Shown one piece after another: positions 17,959 through 25,774 of a stretch of DNA of 64,000 nucleotides; position 1 is the first letter of the stretch, and each line of letters opens with the position of its first letter. The DNA is from Phytomonospora sp040655735 (GTDB lineage: Bacteria > Actinomycetota > Actinomycetes > Mycobacteriales > Micromonosporaceae). Location: positions 124,001-188,000 of the forward strand of contig NZ_JBFAKK010000001.1 of NCBI RefSeq assembly GCF_040655735.1. Reading direction: 5' to 3'. The notes under the pieces are model-generated. The model was given only the letters and a program-made list of their open reading frames with translations, searched no databases and had not been told where the DNA came from. Both the position numbers and the translations under genes were made by a program.

Positions 17959-18834
17959 ATGGGCGAGGAGCGTTTCGAGCGCGGCTGGCGGGGGCGGCTG
18001 AGCGGACGGCACGTGCTGCTCGGCGCGGGACGGGTGGACGCCGTGGACTGGTTCTTCCGCGCCGACGGCGAGTCCTGGGGATGTCAGGTGGCCGGCCGCG
18101 ACGCCGTTCGCGGAGTCGGCGGAACAGGGGCCGCGAGTTCTTTCGCCGAGGCGTGGCCGCTCATCGACGAGGCGTTGCGCGTCTTCCTCGCCGGTGAGAT
18201 GCCGGTCCTCGGGCCACCGAACAAGGCGCCGCTGACGCGCCACCCCTACCCCGGCGAACCCGGCCCCACCCTGCCAAAGGGCGCGGTGCGCGCCGACCCC
18301 TCCCGCCAGAACAGCGGCATGTGGCCGCAACATCAATACTATGTGGACAGTCACCACACGTGTGTCCAGTGCGGCATCCCCTTTGTGCTGTCGGCGAAGG
18401 AGCAGCGCCACTGGTACGAGGACCTGGGGCTGTCCTTCGACATCCGCCCCGTCCGCTGCACCCGCTGCCGCCGTGAACAGCGAGCCGTCAAGCGCCTCCA
18501 CGCCGCCGTCGGCACCACCCGCGCGGCCGTGCGCGAACGCGGCGCCGACGCCGTCGCCCACCTCGAACTGGCCGCCGCCGTCGTCCGCCTCCATGCAGAC
18601 CAGGCCGAAGGCGACCTGGCCGAGGCCGTCGCCGAAGCCCGCAAGGCCATCGCCCTCAACCCCTCCCTCCACGTCGCCCACTACTGGAAGGGCCGAGCCC
18701 ACGAACTCGCCGGCCGGCCCACCCGCGCCGCCGAGGACTACCGCGCCTTCGTGAGCGCGGTCAGCGGCCGCCCGGGATGGGGACGCAAGCTGATCGAGGA
18801 CGCCTACCGGCGTCTCAAGGCCCTGGGGGAGTGA
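17959..18834 (+). CDS. Zinc-ribbon and TPR-tail protein
   Basis: 291 aa. A central zf-trcl-type zinc ribbon has Cys135/Cys138 (CVQCG) and Cys167/Cys170 (CTRC), with the usual FVLSAKEQRHWYEDLGL spacer. The C-terminus (about 190-270) forms TPR-like helices, including AVAEARKAIALNPSLHVAHYWKGRAHELAG. The N-terminal 120 residues match nothing I know. Start 17959 is supported by a TACCCT box 7 nt upstream (leaderless type); an in-frame ATG at 17920 is the alternative. It ends 13 bp before the converging membrane protein gene. Likely a cytosolic protein-interaction factor. Confidence 0.68.
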   Translation: MGEERFERGWRGRLSGRHVLLGAGRVDAVDWFFRADGESWGCQVAGRDAVRGVGGTGAASSFAEAWPLIDEALRVFLAGEMPVLGPPNKAPLTRHPYPGEPGPTLPKGAVRADPSRQNSGMWPQHQYYVDSHHTCVQCGIPFVLSAKEQRHWYEDLGLSFDIRPVRCTRCRREQRAVKRLHAAVGTTRAAVRERGADAVAHLELAAAVVRLHADQAEGDLAEAVAEARKAIALNPSLHVAHYWKGRAHELAGRPTRAAEDYRAFVSAVSGRPGWGRKLIEDAYRRLKALGE

Positions 18835-18847
18835 GCGCAGGCGAAGG

Positions 18848-20836
18848 TCAGCCGGGGAGGCTGCGGACGGAGTCGCGCAGGACGGTGAGCCGGTTGTCCC
18901 GGCGCCGGCTCTCGTGCACGATCCACCGCTTCCCCTCGGCGGCGATCCCCTCCAGAACGTGCAGAGTGTTGTCGACGCCGGTGGCGTCGCGCGTGGCGGC
19001 GGAGGCCTCGGGGGAGTCTCCGTCGGTGCCAGCGCTCGCTTCGGTGACGTGCACGCCGAGGGAGTTGCCGTCGACGAGGGTGAGCTCGAAGGTCCGCTCG
19101 TCGCCGGTCTCGGCGACCTGCACTGACGAGACCGCGTCGAAGCGGTAGTTCGTGCGCCGTCGACCGACGAACGCGCCTGCCGCGAAGTCGAGTTCGGTGG
19201 ACACCTGACGAACGCCATCGGTGGTGAGCAGGAAGAGGAGCAGCCGATATCGGGAGTAGCGCCACGGTCCATTTCGGACCCGGGCGCGTTGGTAGTGCCC
19301 GGCCGGGGCTTCGAGCATGGCGTGGGCGATCACGTCGCTGGGGGCAAGCCGGTAGTGCCGGAGCGCGTCGTCAATCAGCAGCCGCCGGTCGCAGTCGAGC
19401 CAGGCGGCCATCTCCGCGTCCGTCGGCGTGTCGGCGAGTTTCGCCCGCCAGCGGTCGAAAGCGGCCCGGCGGTCGGCGAATTCCCCTTGAGCCTCCTCGC
19501 TTTCAGTGGCGGAACGGCGGCGTTCGACCGTGATGGTGAGCCATCCCGCCGCCGCTGCCCACGCGCCGCCCACGGCGAGGACCATAGCGGAGGCCCCTCC
19601 GAGAGGCGCGGCCGTCAAGGCGCCGAAGACCGCCCACAGGCCAGCGGCCGCCAGCGTGGTGACCGCGAGAAGGAACGTGGCCTTCACCGTCGGCGGAGTG
19701 GAGTACCGGCGGCGGTAGTCGAACAGCGTCCTGGCCGTCCAGCGCCGCTGCACATCGGTGATCAGGTAGCGGACGAGCCAGGCGATCGGCTTGGGGCCGG
19801 TCCGGGCTTCCCTGTACAGCTCGGTGACCTCCTCCCGCAGCGCGCGGCCGAACCCGGCGGTGTCGGCCAGCCACTCCTCGCGAGTGGCGCCGCGAGGCAC
19901 GTATTTGGCGAAGTAGTGCCCGAACATCTTGTCGACGCCGTTGGTGAAGCCGCCAGCCGGACCACGCGGCCGGGGTACGGCAGGAGGGAGATACCGCATG
20001 TCCTTTAGCCTCAGCATCTCGTTGCGGAAGCACCACTCGCCACCGCTGTTCGCGCAAACGCAGGCAGCGAGCACCGCCGCCACGTAGGCACCGATCGCGG
20101 AGATCCGCGGCTGAAGCAGGAGCAGATACCCCAGATATCCGATGGCGGCGGCGAGACCCGCGGTACCGAAGTAAGCCCGCAGCCAATCCTTCGCCGCGAT
20201 CGCCGGCGGCCGCACGCTCTTGAGGTGCGGCCCGCGAGGATTGGGCTGGAAGAACTTCCAGACCCGGTCGGCCCGCTTCCGCGCCATCCGGCCCGATCTC
20301 GCCTGCTCGGCGGCCCGTACCCACAGCATGTCCTGGAGTGGCCCGGCCAGGAACAGACTGAGATGCCGCAGGATCCTGTTCCGTTGGAGCCTCCCGAGGC
20401 CGTCGAACTCCTTGACGACGAGTTCGAGTTCGCCGTCGGGTGCGTCCAGCGAGTCGAGCACGCGTCCGAGGAGCCGCAGTCCGTCTGTCCACTCGTCGGG
20501 CTCCTGTACAAAGAACCAGGAAGCCGAGTCGCGCAGGCGTGCGATGTCGGCGTCGGAGAACTCACGCCGGGTTCTGCCGCTCAGATGTGCCAGAAACCAG
20601 TGGAAGCCCGCCTCACCGCTGCGGTGGCCGTCCATGACGGCGTCGACGATGAGCTCCTTGGCCTTGGTCGGCATTCCCCCTCCCAGGTACCTGACCCCGG
20701 CTCGGAACCGCTCCGCCGGTGAGGCGCCGGGGGAGACCTGGTAGACGGTCACGTCGCCGTGCACGGCCTCGGCCTGCACGGCGACGTTCGCCGAGTCCCG
20801 GGCGATGTTGGCGGAGGCGGGTTCGGTGATGGTCAT
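18848..20836 (-). CDS. Four-helix membrane protein, putative conflict-system effector
   Basis: 662 aa, not recognised as a named family. The N-terminus (residues 10-32) carries the motif NIARDSANVAVQA followed by HGDVTVY, shared with the upstream nucleosidase. A helical region with no clear domain follows (40-210). Two pairs of membrane helices lie at about 222-241, 245-264 and 385-409, 413-436, separated by a basic cytoplasmic loop rich in aromatic residues. A soluble C-terminus (about 440-662) holds a helical DRRAAFDRWRAKLADTPTDAEMAAWLD segment and then beta strands. The ATG overlaps the nucleosidase TGA by 4 bp, so both are made together. A membrane-perturbing effector role is inference from this pairing. 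It could instead be a membrane receptor. Confidence 0.62.
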   Translation of the reverse strand: MTITEPASANIARDSANVAVQAEAVHGDVTVYQVSPGASPAERFRAGVRYLGGGMPTKAKELIVDAVMDGHRSGEAGFHWFLAHLSGRTRREFSDADIARLRDSASWFFVQEPDEWTDGLRLLGRVLDSLDAPDGELELVVKEFDGLGRLQRNRILRHLSLFLAGPLQDMLWVRAAEQARSGRMARKRADRVWKFFQPNPRGPHLKSVRPPAIAAKDWLRAYFGTAGLAAAIGYLGYLLLLQPRISAIGAYVAAVLAACVCANSGGEWCFRNEMLRLKDMRYLPPAVPRPRGPAGGFTNGVDKMFGHYFAKYVPRGATREEWLADTAGFGRALREEVTELYREARTGPKPIAWLVRYLITDVQRRWTARTLFDYRRRYSTPPTVKATFLLAVTTLAAAGLWAVFGALTAAPLGGASAMVLAVGGAWAAAAGWLTITVERRRSATESEEAQGEFADRRAAFDRWRAKLADTPTDAEMAAWLDCDRRLLIDDALRHYRLAPSDVIAHAMLEAPAGHYQRARVRNGPWRYSRYRLLLFLLTTDGVRQVSTELDFAAGAFVGRRRTNYRFDAVSSVQVAETGDERTFELTLVDGNSLGVHVTEASAGTDGDSPEASAATRDATGVDNTLHVLEGIAAEGKRWIVHESRRRDNRLTVLRDSVRSLPG

Positions 20837-21996
20837 GACATGCCTTGTGCCGTGACGATGGCGGCGGTGACCAGGGCGGCCGGCTCGGCGAGGTCGGCGA
20901 TCAGGCCGCGGAGGCGTTTGAGGGCGAGGAGCAGGCCGCGCCCGGCGGCACCGGCCGCCGGGTCCAAGGCCGCGTCGACCTTGGCCAGCTCCTCCTCGGC
21001 GGCCGCGCAGGTGTCCTCGTCCAGCGTTCCTGCCCGCCGCGCCTCTGCGAGGGCTATGCGGAGGCCCGCGACCTGCCCGGGGAGTCCGACTGGGCGCTCG
21101 GCCTCGCGCTCGGGGGCGATCCGCACGCCGCCGTTGATCTGCCCCGCCTGCACGCCGACGCGAGCGTTGTCCCTGGCGATGTTCTGCCTGCTTCCGACCA
21201 TCGCGGTCTCCTTCGCCTCTATGTTCACCTTGCTGATGCGTGTGGTGCGGGCGTCGGCCAGTTCCCGCGCCAGCGCGATGGCGAACGCCGCCGCGTTGGC
21301 GGCGGCCTTCGGCTGCCACCGCTTTCCGTCCGTCCTCGTCTTGGTGCCGTCGGCCCGGTCGCTGGCTCCCCGCACGACGACCATGGGAAGCGACTTGTTC
21401 AAGTGGGCGGCCTGCGCGATTCCGGCGGCCTCCATCTCGACGGCGAGGGCGTCGTTGTAGTGCTCGCGCAGCCAACGGGCCTCGGATGATGTCGCCGAGT
21501 CGAGGACGATCTCGCCGGCCGCGATCGGTCCGAAGTGGACCACGGGAGACTTTCCGCGAGCGGTCAGGCTGTCGCTCCAGGCGCCGACGCGGGCGACGCG
21601 GCGGGCGAGCTGATCGGCGCCGTGGGCGGTCTCCCAGGACCGGGGGCGCGACTTGAGACCGTCGTCCTGGCTCGTTCCGCCGTGGTAGCCGTAGACATGG
21701 GTGGCCACGACCACGTCCCCGAGCGCGACGGACGATCGCAGCGCTCCGGCCACTCCGGTGAAGATCATGGCCGTCGGCCTGAAGGTCTCCGCGGCTCGCT
21801 CGGCCAGGACGGCGGCGTGGTGGTTTCCTTTGCCGACAAGGGCGAGAGCCACCCGCGTCCGGCTGCCGCGGACTCTTCCGACCTCGAAGATCGTATCGGC
21901 GTCGTGCGTTCGGTCCGTGAGTTCTTCTAAATGCTCGCGAACGGCGAGGTATTCAAGATCCAGCGCCGTCAGGATCACGATGAGTTCGTCCTTCAT
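20833..21996 (-). CDS. Nucleoside phosphorylase/MTAN-like protein with C-terminal motif tail
   Basis: 387 aa. Residues 1-245 form a PNP/UDP nucleosidase domain: catalytic Glu15 in LTALDLEYLAV, GVAGAL at 81-86, the ribose-binding VEMEAAG with Glu187 and Glu189, and catalytic Asp213 in GASDRADG. These match the residues of E. coli MTA/SAH nucleosidase, so N-glycosidic cleavage activity is plausible. Unlike housekeeping MTAN (about 230 aa), it has a tail: a motif at 272-291 (IARDNARVGVQAGQINGG) also present in the partner protein, then a helical segment 300-387. No purine-salvage genes are nearby; its only partner is the overlapping membrane protein. TAGGCT (complement 22004-22009) lies 7 nt before the ATG with no Shine-Dalgarno, so a leaderless start is likely. 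Confidence 0.78.
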   Translation of the reverse strand: MKDELIVILTALDLEYLAVREHLEELTDRTHDADTIFEVGRVRGSRTRVALALVGKGNHHAAVLAERAAETFRPTAMIFTGVAGALRSSVALGDVVVATHVYGYHGGTSQDDGLKSRPRSWETAHGADQLARRVARVGAWSDSLTARGKSPVVHFGPIAAGEIVLDSATSSEARWLREHYNDALAVEMEAAGIAQAAHLNKSLPMVVVRGASDRADGTKTRTDGKRWQPKAAANAAAFAIALARELADARTTRISKVNIEAKETAMVGSRQNIARDNARVGVQAGQINGGVRIAPEREAERPVGLPGQVAGLRIALAEARRAGTLDEDTCAAAEEELAKVDAALDPAAGAAGRGLLLALKRLRGLIADLAEPAALVTAAIVTAQGMS

Positions 21997-22205
21997 GACA
22001 CGCAGCCTAGCTTAATGTCAATCTGACAGGAAGTCTGCGGCAAAAAACATGGCCGATCGCCCCGTGTGCGGCCCTCTTGGCTCCCCCCGTCGCAACCCGC
22101 ACCTTGCCGCCGTCCACGAACGGGTGACCCCCGTTCGCTGAAGCCCACCGTCACGAACCACGCCATCACCACCCGGTCCGGGCACTCGTCGCCGCCCACG
22201 GCACG

Positions 22206-22231
22206 AAAAAGGCCCCGCCGAAGGCGAGGCC
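22206..22231 (-). terminator. Rho-independent terminator for the small minus-strand genes
   Basis: Stem GGCC..GCC pairs with GGC..GGCC around a GAA loop (22211-22231), followed on the minus strand by five T (22206-22210). It is the clearest U-tract terminator in the window. The rest of 21997-22313 holds the nucleosidase promoter and no gene I can support. Confidence 0.75.
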
Positions 22232-22313
22232 ACCACTTTCCTCTCACTCCACCATGGACGCGCGGCGCGTCCCGCCCGCTACCGTCCCGCCACGCGAACC
22301 GAGCCCGCCACCA

Positions 22314-22511
22314 TCAGGCCGGAATCGTCGCCTCGCCGCGCCGGACCGCGTAGGGATCCACGCCGATCTGCCGGAGGCCGGTGTCGGCGTCCCGGCGCGC
22401 GGAGCAGGGCCATTCCTCGCGGCAGCCTTCGCGGCAGACGCGATAGGGGGAGATCACCTGCTCGTGAGCGTCCCACGCGGCCCACATGGCTCTGATGTCC
22501 TCGTTGCTCAC
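22314..22511 (-). CDS. Small Cys-containing protein B
   Basis: 65 aa, beginning MSNEDIRAMWAAWDAHEQ from a GTG that overlaps the stop of the upstream small gene (GTGA). It contains a CREGCREEWPC cluster of three Cys and ends DPYAVRRGEATIPA. The cluster resembles that of the upstream protein, and small proteins of this sort accompany Scr1/DUF397 loci in actinomycetes. Metal binding is possible but unproven. The function is unknown. A Rho-independent terminator lies about 80 bp downstream. Confidence 0.6.
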   Translation of the reverse strand: MSNEDIRAMWAAWDAHEQVISPYRVCREGCREEWPCSARRDADTGLRQIGVDPYAVRRGEATIPA

Positions 22512-22708
22512 GATGCCACCCTTTCGGCCCGGCGTCGCGCCTTGTCGCGAAGTGTCTGAGCCGCCATTTGATATGGCCCGCAAGGGAATGCGCGGCCGCA
22601 GTCGGCACAAATTCCGGTGCCCACGGGCTCCCCGTGCTCTTCGGAGTAGGCCGTCCTCTCGCTGTGCGCGTCATGGATGGCCTGCCAGGAGATCTCCAGA
22701 GCGGCCAT
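22508..22708 (-). CDS. Small Cys-containing protein A
   Basis: 66 aa, MAALEISWQAIHDAHSE... with a CADCGRAFPCGPY cluster (three Cys, CxxC plus PC) and a basic C-terminal helix RDKARRRAERVAS. Translation is coupled to small protein B by a 4-bp overlap. A longer in-frame reading upstream (to 22882) lacks protein-like content. No Shine-Dalgarno is obvious. Function unknown; the paired Cys could bind zinc. Confidence 0.58.
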   Translation of the reverse strand: MAALEISWQAIHDAHSERTAYSEEHGEPVGTGICADCGRAFPCGPYQMAAQTLRDKARRRAERVAS

Positions 22709-23279
22709 GTCACGCCTCTTTCCGGTACGCGGGAACGACACCGTCGCCGGCGTTCGCCTCGAACTCCTGGAAAAGATGACCACCCCGGGAGAGTGGGGCG
22801 GCACCCCCTGTCCGCGACTCCACCGTCGCGGACCGACTCGAGTCCCACCAGACTCGCCGCCCCACTCCAATGGGGACACCACCCCGACGCATCCCGACTC
22901 CCCACTCTCGACAGTCGATCTGGAGGGACGGCCCCCGTGCGGTCCGGGGGAGGGTCAGCGAACGAAGACCGTCCCTATGCCTGGCCACATCAGGCCCCGA
23001 AAGGCCTGGCGCGTACGCGATCGGGAACGTCCGGATGCCCCGCCGCGCTGTCTCCACCTACGGTGCCGGTGCATGTGTACGTTATCACATTCATTGTCGG
23101 ATGCATTGGCTCGTCGCATCTGCACGTGCATTTGGTCGTGCAAACGGGAGTGCATGCGCGTAGGGTGTCTTGGCGAGGCCGCCCGACGGCCGGCGACGGT
23201 AACCGATCTACCCCGCCGGACATGGAGACGGCCGCCGGAAATCTCGTCCTCAATGGACGGGTGGGAAGGGAGATCCCCC
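22709..23279. other. 570-bp intergenic region without a supported gene
   Basis: No frame here looks convincingly coding. A minus-strand frame ending at 22710 (just before small protein A) has a plausible last 20 residues but implausible sequence before them. 22780-22930 is rich in imperfect GGAGTGGGG / CCCCACTCC repeats. 23050-23160 is lower in GC and holds the TGCA cluster listed separately, and probably the divergent promoters of the small genes and DUF397. Confidence 0.5.
23070..23154. promoter_or_regulatory. Cluster of six TGCA sites in the divergent promoter region
   Basis: TGCA occurs at 23070, 23102, 23121, 23127, 23139 and 23151, several extended to GTGCAT or ATGCAC, in a stretch of clearly lower GC than its surroundings. 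The last three are spaced exactly 12 bp apart. The position, 125 bp before DUF397 and upstream of the minus-strand small genes, suits a multi-site operator. No binding protein can be assigned. Confidence 0.35.
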
Positions 23280-23516
23280 ATGAACGAGTCACGCAACGGA
23301 ATCCCCGCGGGAGAACTGCCCGGCACGGTCGTCTGGCAGAAGAGCCGCCGCTCCAACTCGCAGGGCAACTGCGTCGAGCTGGCCGCGCTACCCGACGGAG
23401 CCGTCGCGGTCCGCAACTCCCGTGACCCCGAGGGTCCCGCGCTCGTTTACACGCGTGACGAGATCGTCGCCTTCATCGGCGGTGCGCGCGACGGCGACTT
23501 CGATAACCTGATCTAG
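23280..23516 (+). CDS. DUF397 protein
   Basis: 78 aa with the full DUF397 pattern: VVWQKSRRSNSQGNCVELA, VAVRNSRDPEGPALVYTRDEI and a final AFIGGARDGDFDNLI. A GGGAAGGGAGA ribosome-binding site supports ATG 23280. DUF397 proteins are small partners of Scr1-type HTH regulators in actinomycetes and are often encoded beside them; here the regulator follows 142 bp downstream. Work on related pairs (BldB/WhiJ-like systems) suggests a developmental role, but the partner interaction here is inferred. Confidence 0.9.
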   Translation: MNESRNGIPAGELPGTVVWQKSRRSNSQGNCVELAALPDGAVAVRNSRDPEGPALVYTRDEIVAFIGGARDGDFDNLI

Positions 23517-23525
23517 TAGCCAGGC

Positions 23526-23586
23526 GCGCAACCGGAGCGGCCGAACACCGTCGCATTTCTCACCAACCGGGTCGCTCCGGTTACGC
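23526..23586. repeat. Long-spaced inverted repeat between DUF397 and the Scr1 regulator
   Basis: Arms GCGCAACCGGAGCG (23526-23539) and CGCTCCGGTTACGC (23573-23586) are complementary except for one base, with 33 bp between. A second imperfect palindrome, GGTTACGCTGTTACC, overlaps the right arm at 23579-23593. It may be a terminator/attenuator stem or a regulator binding site in front of the HTH gene. Confidence 0.5.
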
Positions 23587-23658
23587 TGTTACCAAGCCTG
23601 GGGGTGCGTCCCCACGCGCAGTGCCAAGTCGTAGCGAAGGTTCGGAGGTGGAGGACGG

Positions 23659-24543
23659 ATGACGGCGCCTTCATCCGGCTCCGGAGCCACCAGCGGTCCC
23701 ACCGCACTGCGGATGCTGCTGGGCGGACACCTGCGCAGACTCCGTGAAGCCGAAGGGATCTCGCGCGCCGACGCCGGCTGGGAGATCCGCTCGTCGGAAT
23801 CGAAGATCAGCCGCCTCGAACTCGGCCGGGTGAGCTTCAAGGAACGCGACGTCGACGACCTGCTGACCCTCTACGGGGTCGACGACGCCGAAGAGCGCGC
23901 CCGCCTGCTCGCGCTCGCCAGGGAGGCCAACGCTCCCGGCTGGTGGCACCGCTTCGGCGACGTGCTGCCCAGTTGGTTCCAGTCCTACATGGGACTGGAG
24001 GCCACCGCCTCGCTGATCCGCGCCTACGAGGTCCAGTTCATTCCCGGTCTGCTCCAGACCAGGTCCTACGCCGAGGCCGTGGTGAAGCTCGGCCACGACG
24101 TCGGCGGCCAGCGCGAGGTGGAGCGCCGGGTCGACCTGCGCATGGACCGGCACAACATCCTGCGGCGCCCGAACGCCCCTCGACTGTGGACGGTGCTCGA
24201 CGAGTCGGCGCTGCGGCGGCCGATCGGCGGCAAGGAGGTCATGCGGGAGCAGCTTGAGGCGCTCATCAAGTACAGCGAGCACCCGAACGTGATCCTGCAG
24301 ATCATCCGCTTCGACTCCGGCGGGCACGCCGCCGAGGGCGGAGCCTTCACGATGCTCCGCTTCGCCGACCCCGAACTGCCCGACGTCGTCTACCTCGAAC
24401 AGCTCACCAGCGCGCTGTACCTGGACAAGCGCGAGGACGTCGACCAGTACGCCGCGGCGATGGAGCGCCTGTGCGTGCAGGCCGACACGCCCGCGGCGAC
24501 GCCGCGCATCCTCGACGAGATCATCGACGAGCTGTACTCCTGA
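23659..24543 (+). CDS. Scr1-type HTH transcriptional regulator (DUF5753)
   Basis: 294 aa. XRE-type HTH at about 17-75 (LRRLREAEGISRADAGWEIRSSESKISRLELGR), then the DUF5753 domain from about 100 to 285 (WFQSYMGLEATASLIRAYEVQFIPGLLQTRSYAEAV, and LEQLTSALYLDKREDVDQY). ATG 23659 follows GGTGGAGGAC. These proteins work with DUF397 partners in actinomycete development and antibiotic control. A strong hairpin terminator follows. The DUF574 methyltransferase converges on it, a common neighbourhood for this family. Confidence 0.92.
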   Translation: MTAPSSGSGATSGPTALRMLLGGHLRRLREAEGISRADAGWEIRSSESKISRLELGRVSFKERDVDDLLTLYGVDDAEERARLLALAREANAPGWWHRFGDVLPSWFQSYMGLEATASLIRAYEVQFIPGLLQTRSYAEAVVKLGHDVGGQREVERRVDLRMDRHNILRRPNAPRLWTVLDESALRRPIGGKEVMREQLEALIKYSEHPNVILQIIRFDSGGHAAEGGAFTMLRFADPELPDVVYLEQLTSALYLDKREDVDQYAAAMERLCVQADTPAATPRILDEIIDELYS

Positions 24544-24579
24544 CCACTGTGGACACCGTCCACGCCCGTGGAGACGAAG

Positions 24580-24611
24580 ACCGGCGCGCGACCTTCGGGT
24601 CGCGCGCCGGT
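24580..24611. terminator. Bidirectional hairpin between regulator and methyltransferase
   Basis: Perfect 14-bp arms (ACCGGCGCGCGACC 24580-24593, complement 24598-24611) with a TTCG tetraloop. It lies between the stops of the converging genes at 24543 and 24625. Confidence 0.82.
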
Positions 24612-24624
24612 GTCGTGTCGTGGG

Positions 24625-25473
24625 TCAGGCGTCCTTGCGCGCGATGCCCGCCATCAGGATCCGCTGGTACGGCTCGAGATCCTCGGCCGCGGGCACGGGG
24701 CCCTCGGGGTCCTCGGGGAACCAGCGCGCCAGGAAGTCGATGCCCGGGGGGAGGATCTCCATGCCCAGGAAGTGTTCCTTGATCCGTTCCGGCGTACGGA
24801 TCCATCCGTTGTTCAGGCTGTCGAGCCCGGCCTGCTCCATGGCCTTCTGCAGGGGTTCGCCGGTGTCGACGAAGTCGGTGATGAAGAGGTAGCTGCCCGG
24901 GACCATGGCGTCCATGAGCGTGCGCACCCACTCGTCGGGGCGCTCGTCGTCGTGGAAGTGCATGTGCAGGCCGACGACCATCAGCGCGATGGGACGATCG
25001 AAGTCCAGTACCCGCCGGACTTCGGCGTCGGCGAGGATGCTCTCGGGCTCGCGGAGGTCCGCGGTGATCACGCTCGTCGAGTCGTTGGTGGCCAGCAGGG
25101 CGCGGCCGTGCGCGAGGACGATGGGGTCGTTGTCGACGTAGACGACCTTGGCGCTCGGATTGATGTCCTGCGCGGCCTCGTGGGTGTTCTTCGCGGTGGG
25201 CAGGCCGCTGCCGACGTCGAGGAACTGGTCGATCCCGGCTTTGCGGACGAGGTAGCTGACGCCTTTGACGAGCGCGTCTCGGTTGTCCCGGGCGCAGCGG
25301 CCGGCGTCGGGAACGTACTTGAGGTAGATATCGGCGCCCGCGCGGTCCGCCTCGAAGTTGTCCTTGCCACCGAGTAGGGCGTCGTACACGCGCGCGATGG
25401 TCGGCTTCGAGATGTCGAAGGCCGGCTTGGACTCGGGACCTGCGCTGGAGGTCGCCCCATCGGTTGTGGTCAT
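24625..25473 (-). CDS. DUF574 (SAV2177-type) SAM-dependent methyltransferase
   Basis: 282 aa. Family signatures: PTIARVYDALLGGKDNFEADR near the N-terminus, IDQFLDVGSGLPTAKNTHE as the SAM-binding glycine motif, VVYVDNDPIVLAHGRALL for the ribose-binding acid, and LHMHFHDDERPDEWVRTLMD. Many actinomycetes carry large numbers of these enzymes near Scr1/DUF397 loci; their substrate is not established. AAAGGACTCGCC precedes the ATG at 25473. About 75 bp upstream lies an inverted repeat. Confidence 0.92.
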   Translation of the reverse strand: MTTTDGATSSAGPESKPAFDISKPTIARVYDALLGGKDNFEADRAGADIYLKYVPDAGRCARDNRDALVKGVSYLVRKAGIDQFLDVGSGLPTAKNTHEAAQDINPSAKVVYVDNDPIVLAHGRALLATNDSTSVITADLREPESILADAEVRRVLDFDRPIALMVVGLHMHFHDDERPDEWVRTLMDAMVPGSYLFITDFVDTGEPLQKAMEQAGLDSLNNGWIRTPERIKEHFLGMEILPPGIDFLARWFPEDPEGPVPAAEDLEPYQRILMAGIARKDA

Positions 25474-25549
25474 GGCGAGTCCTTTGCGTCTTGGGAGCGG
25501 TTGACTGTGCTTATCGTACGACTCCTCATGTCCGGGGAAGCAACCCTAT

Positions 25550-25567
25550 CTACGGGGTTGTCCGTAG
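25550..25567. promoter_or_regulatory. Inverted repeat upstream of the DUF574 gene
   Basis: CTACGG (25550-25555) and CCGTAG (25562-25567) with a 6-nt spacer, inside a longer imperfect match ACCCTA...TAGGGT. It is placed where an operator of the methyltransferase could be. 25568-25774 shows no supported gene. Confidence 0.3.
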
Positions 25568-25774
25568 GGTCGGAGTTGATCTAGATGATGCCCGGGAATC
25601 CGACCTGGTCACCACCGAGATCGCGGTGCGTGCGCGCGGCCCGACGAAGGGTGTGCGCGGCATCCTTGGGGGACAGGGAATCCAGCATCGTCCACAATGG
25701 AAGAACTTCGTCCCGGCAACCGCCTGGCAACCCGGGCTCGACGACGGCGACGCCCTCCTGGTGTCCGATGTGGA

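Noticed and set aside
22710..23057. 115-codon minus-strand frame ending just before small protein A
   Set aside because: Only its last 20 residues look protein-like; the rest is low-quality sequence over short repeats and no ribosome-binding site is seen.
18848..25473. Whole cluster as a mobile island
   Set aside because: No integrase, transposase, tRNA junction or direct repeats were found, and base composition is like the rest apart from the short TGCA island.
25501..25770. Possible N-terminal gene fragment before the GMC remnant
   Set aside because: No frame gives a recognisable segment; only the inverted repeat near 25550 stands out.
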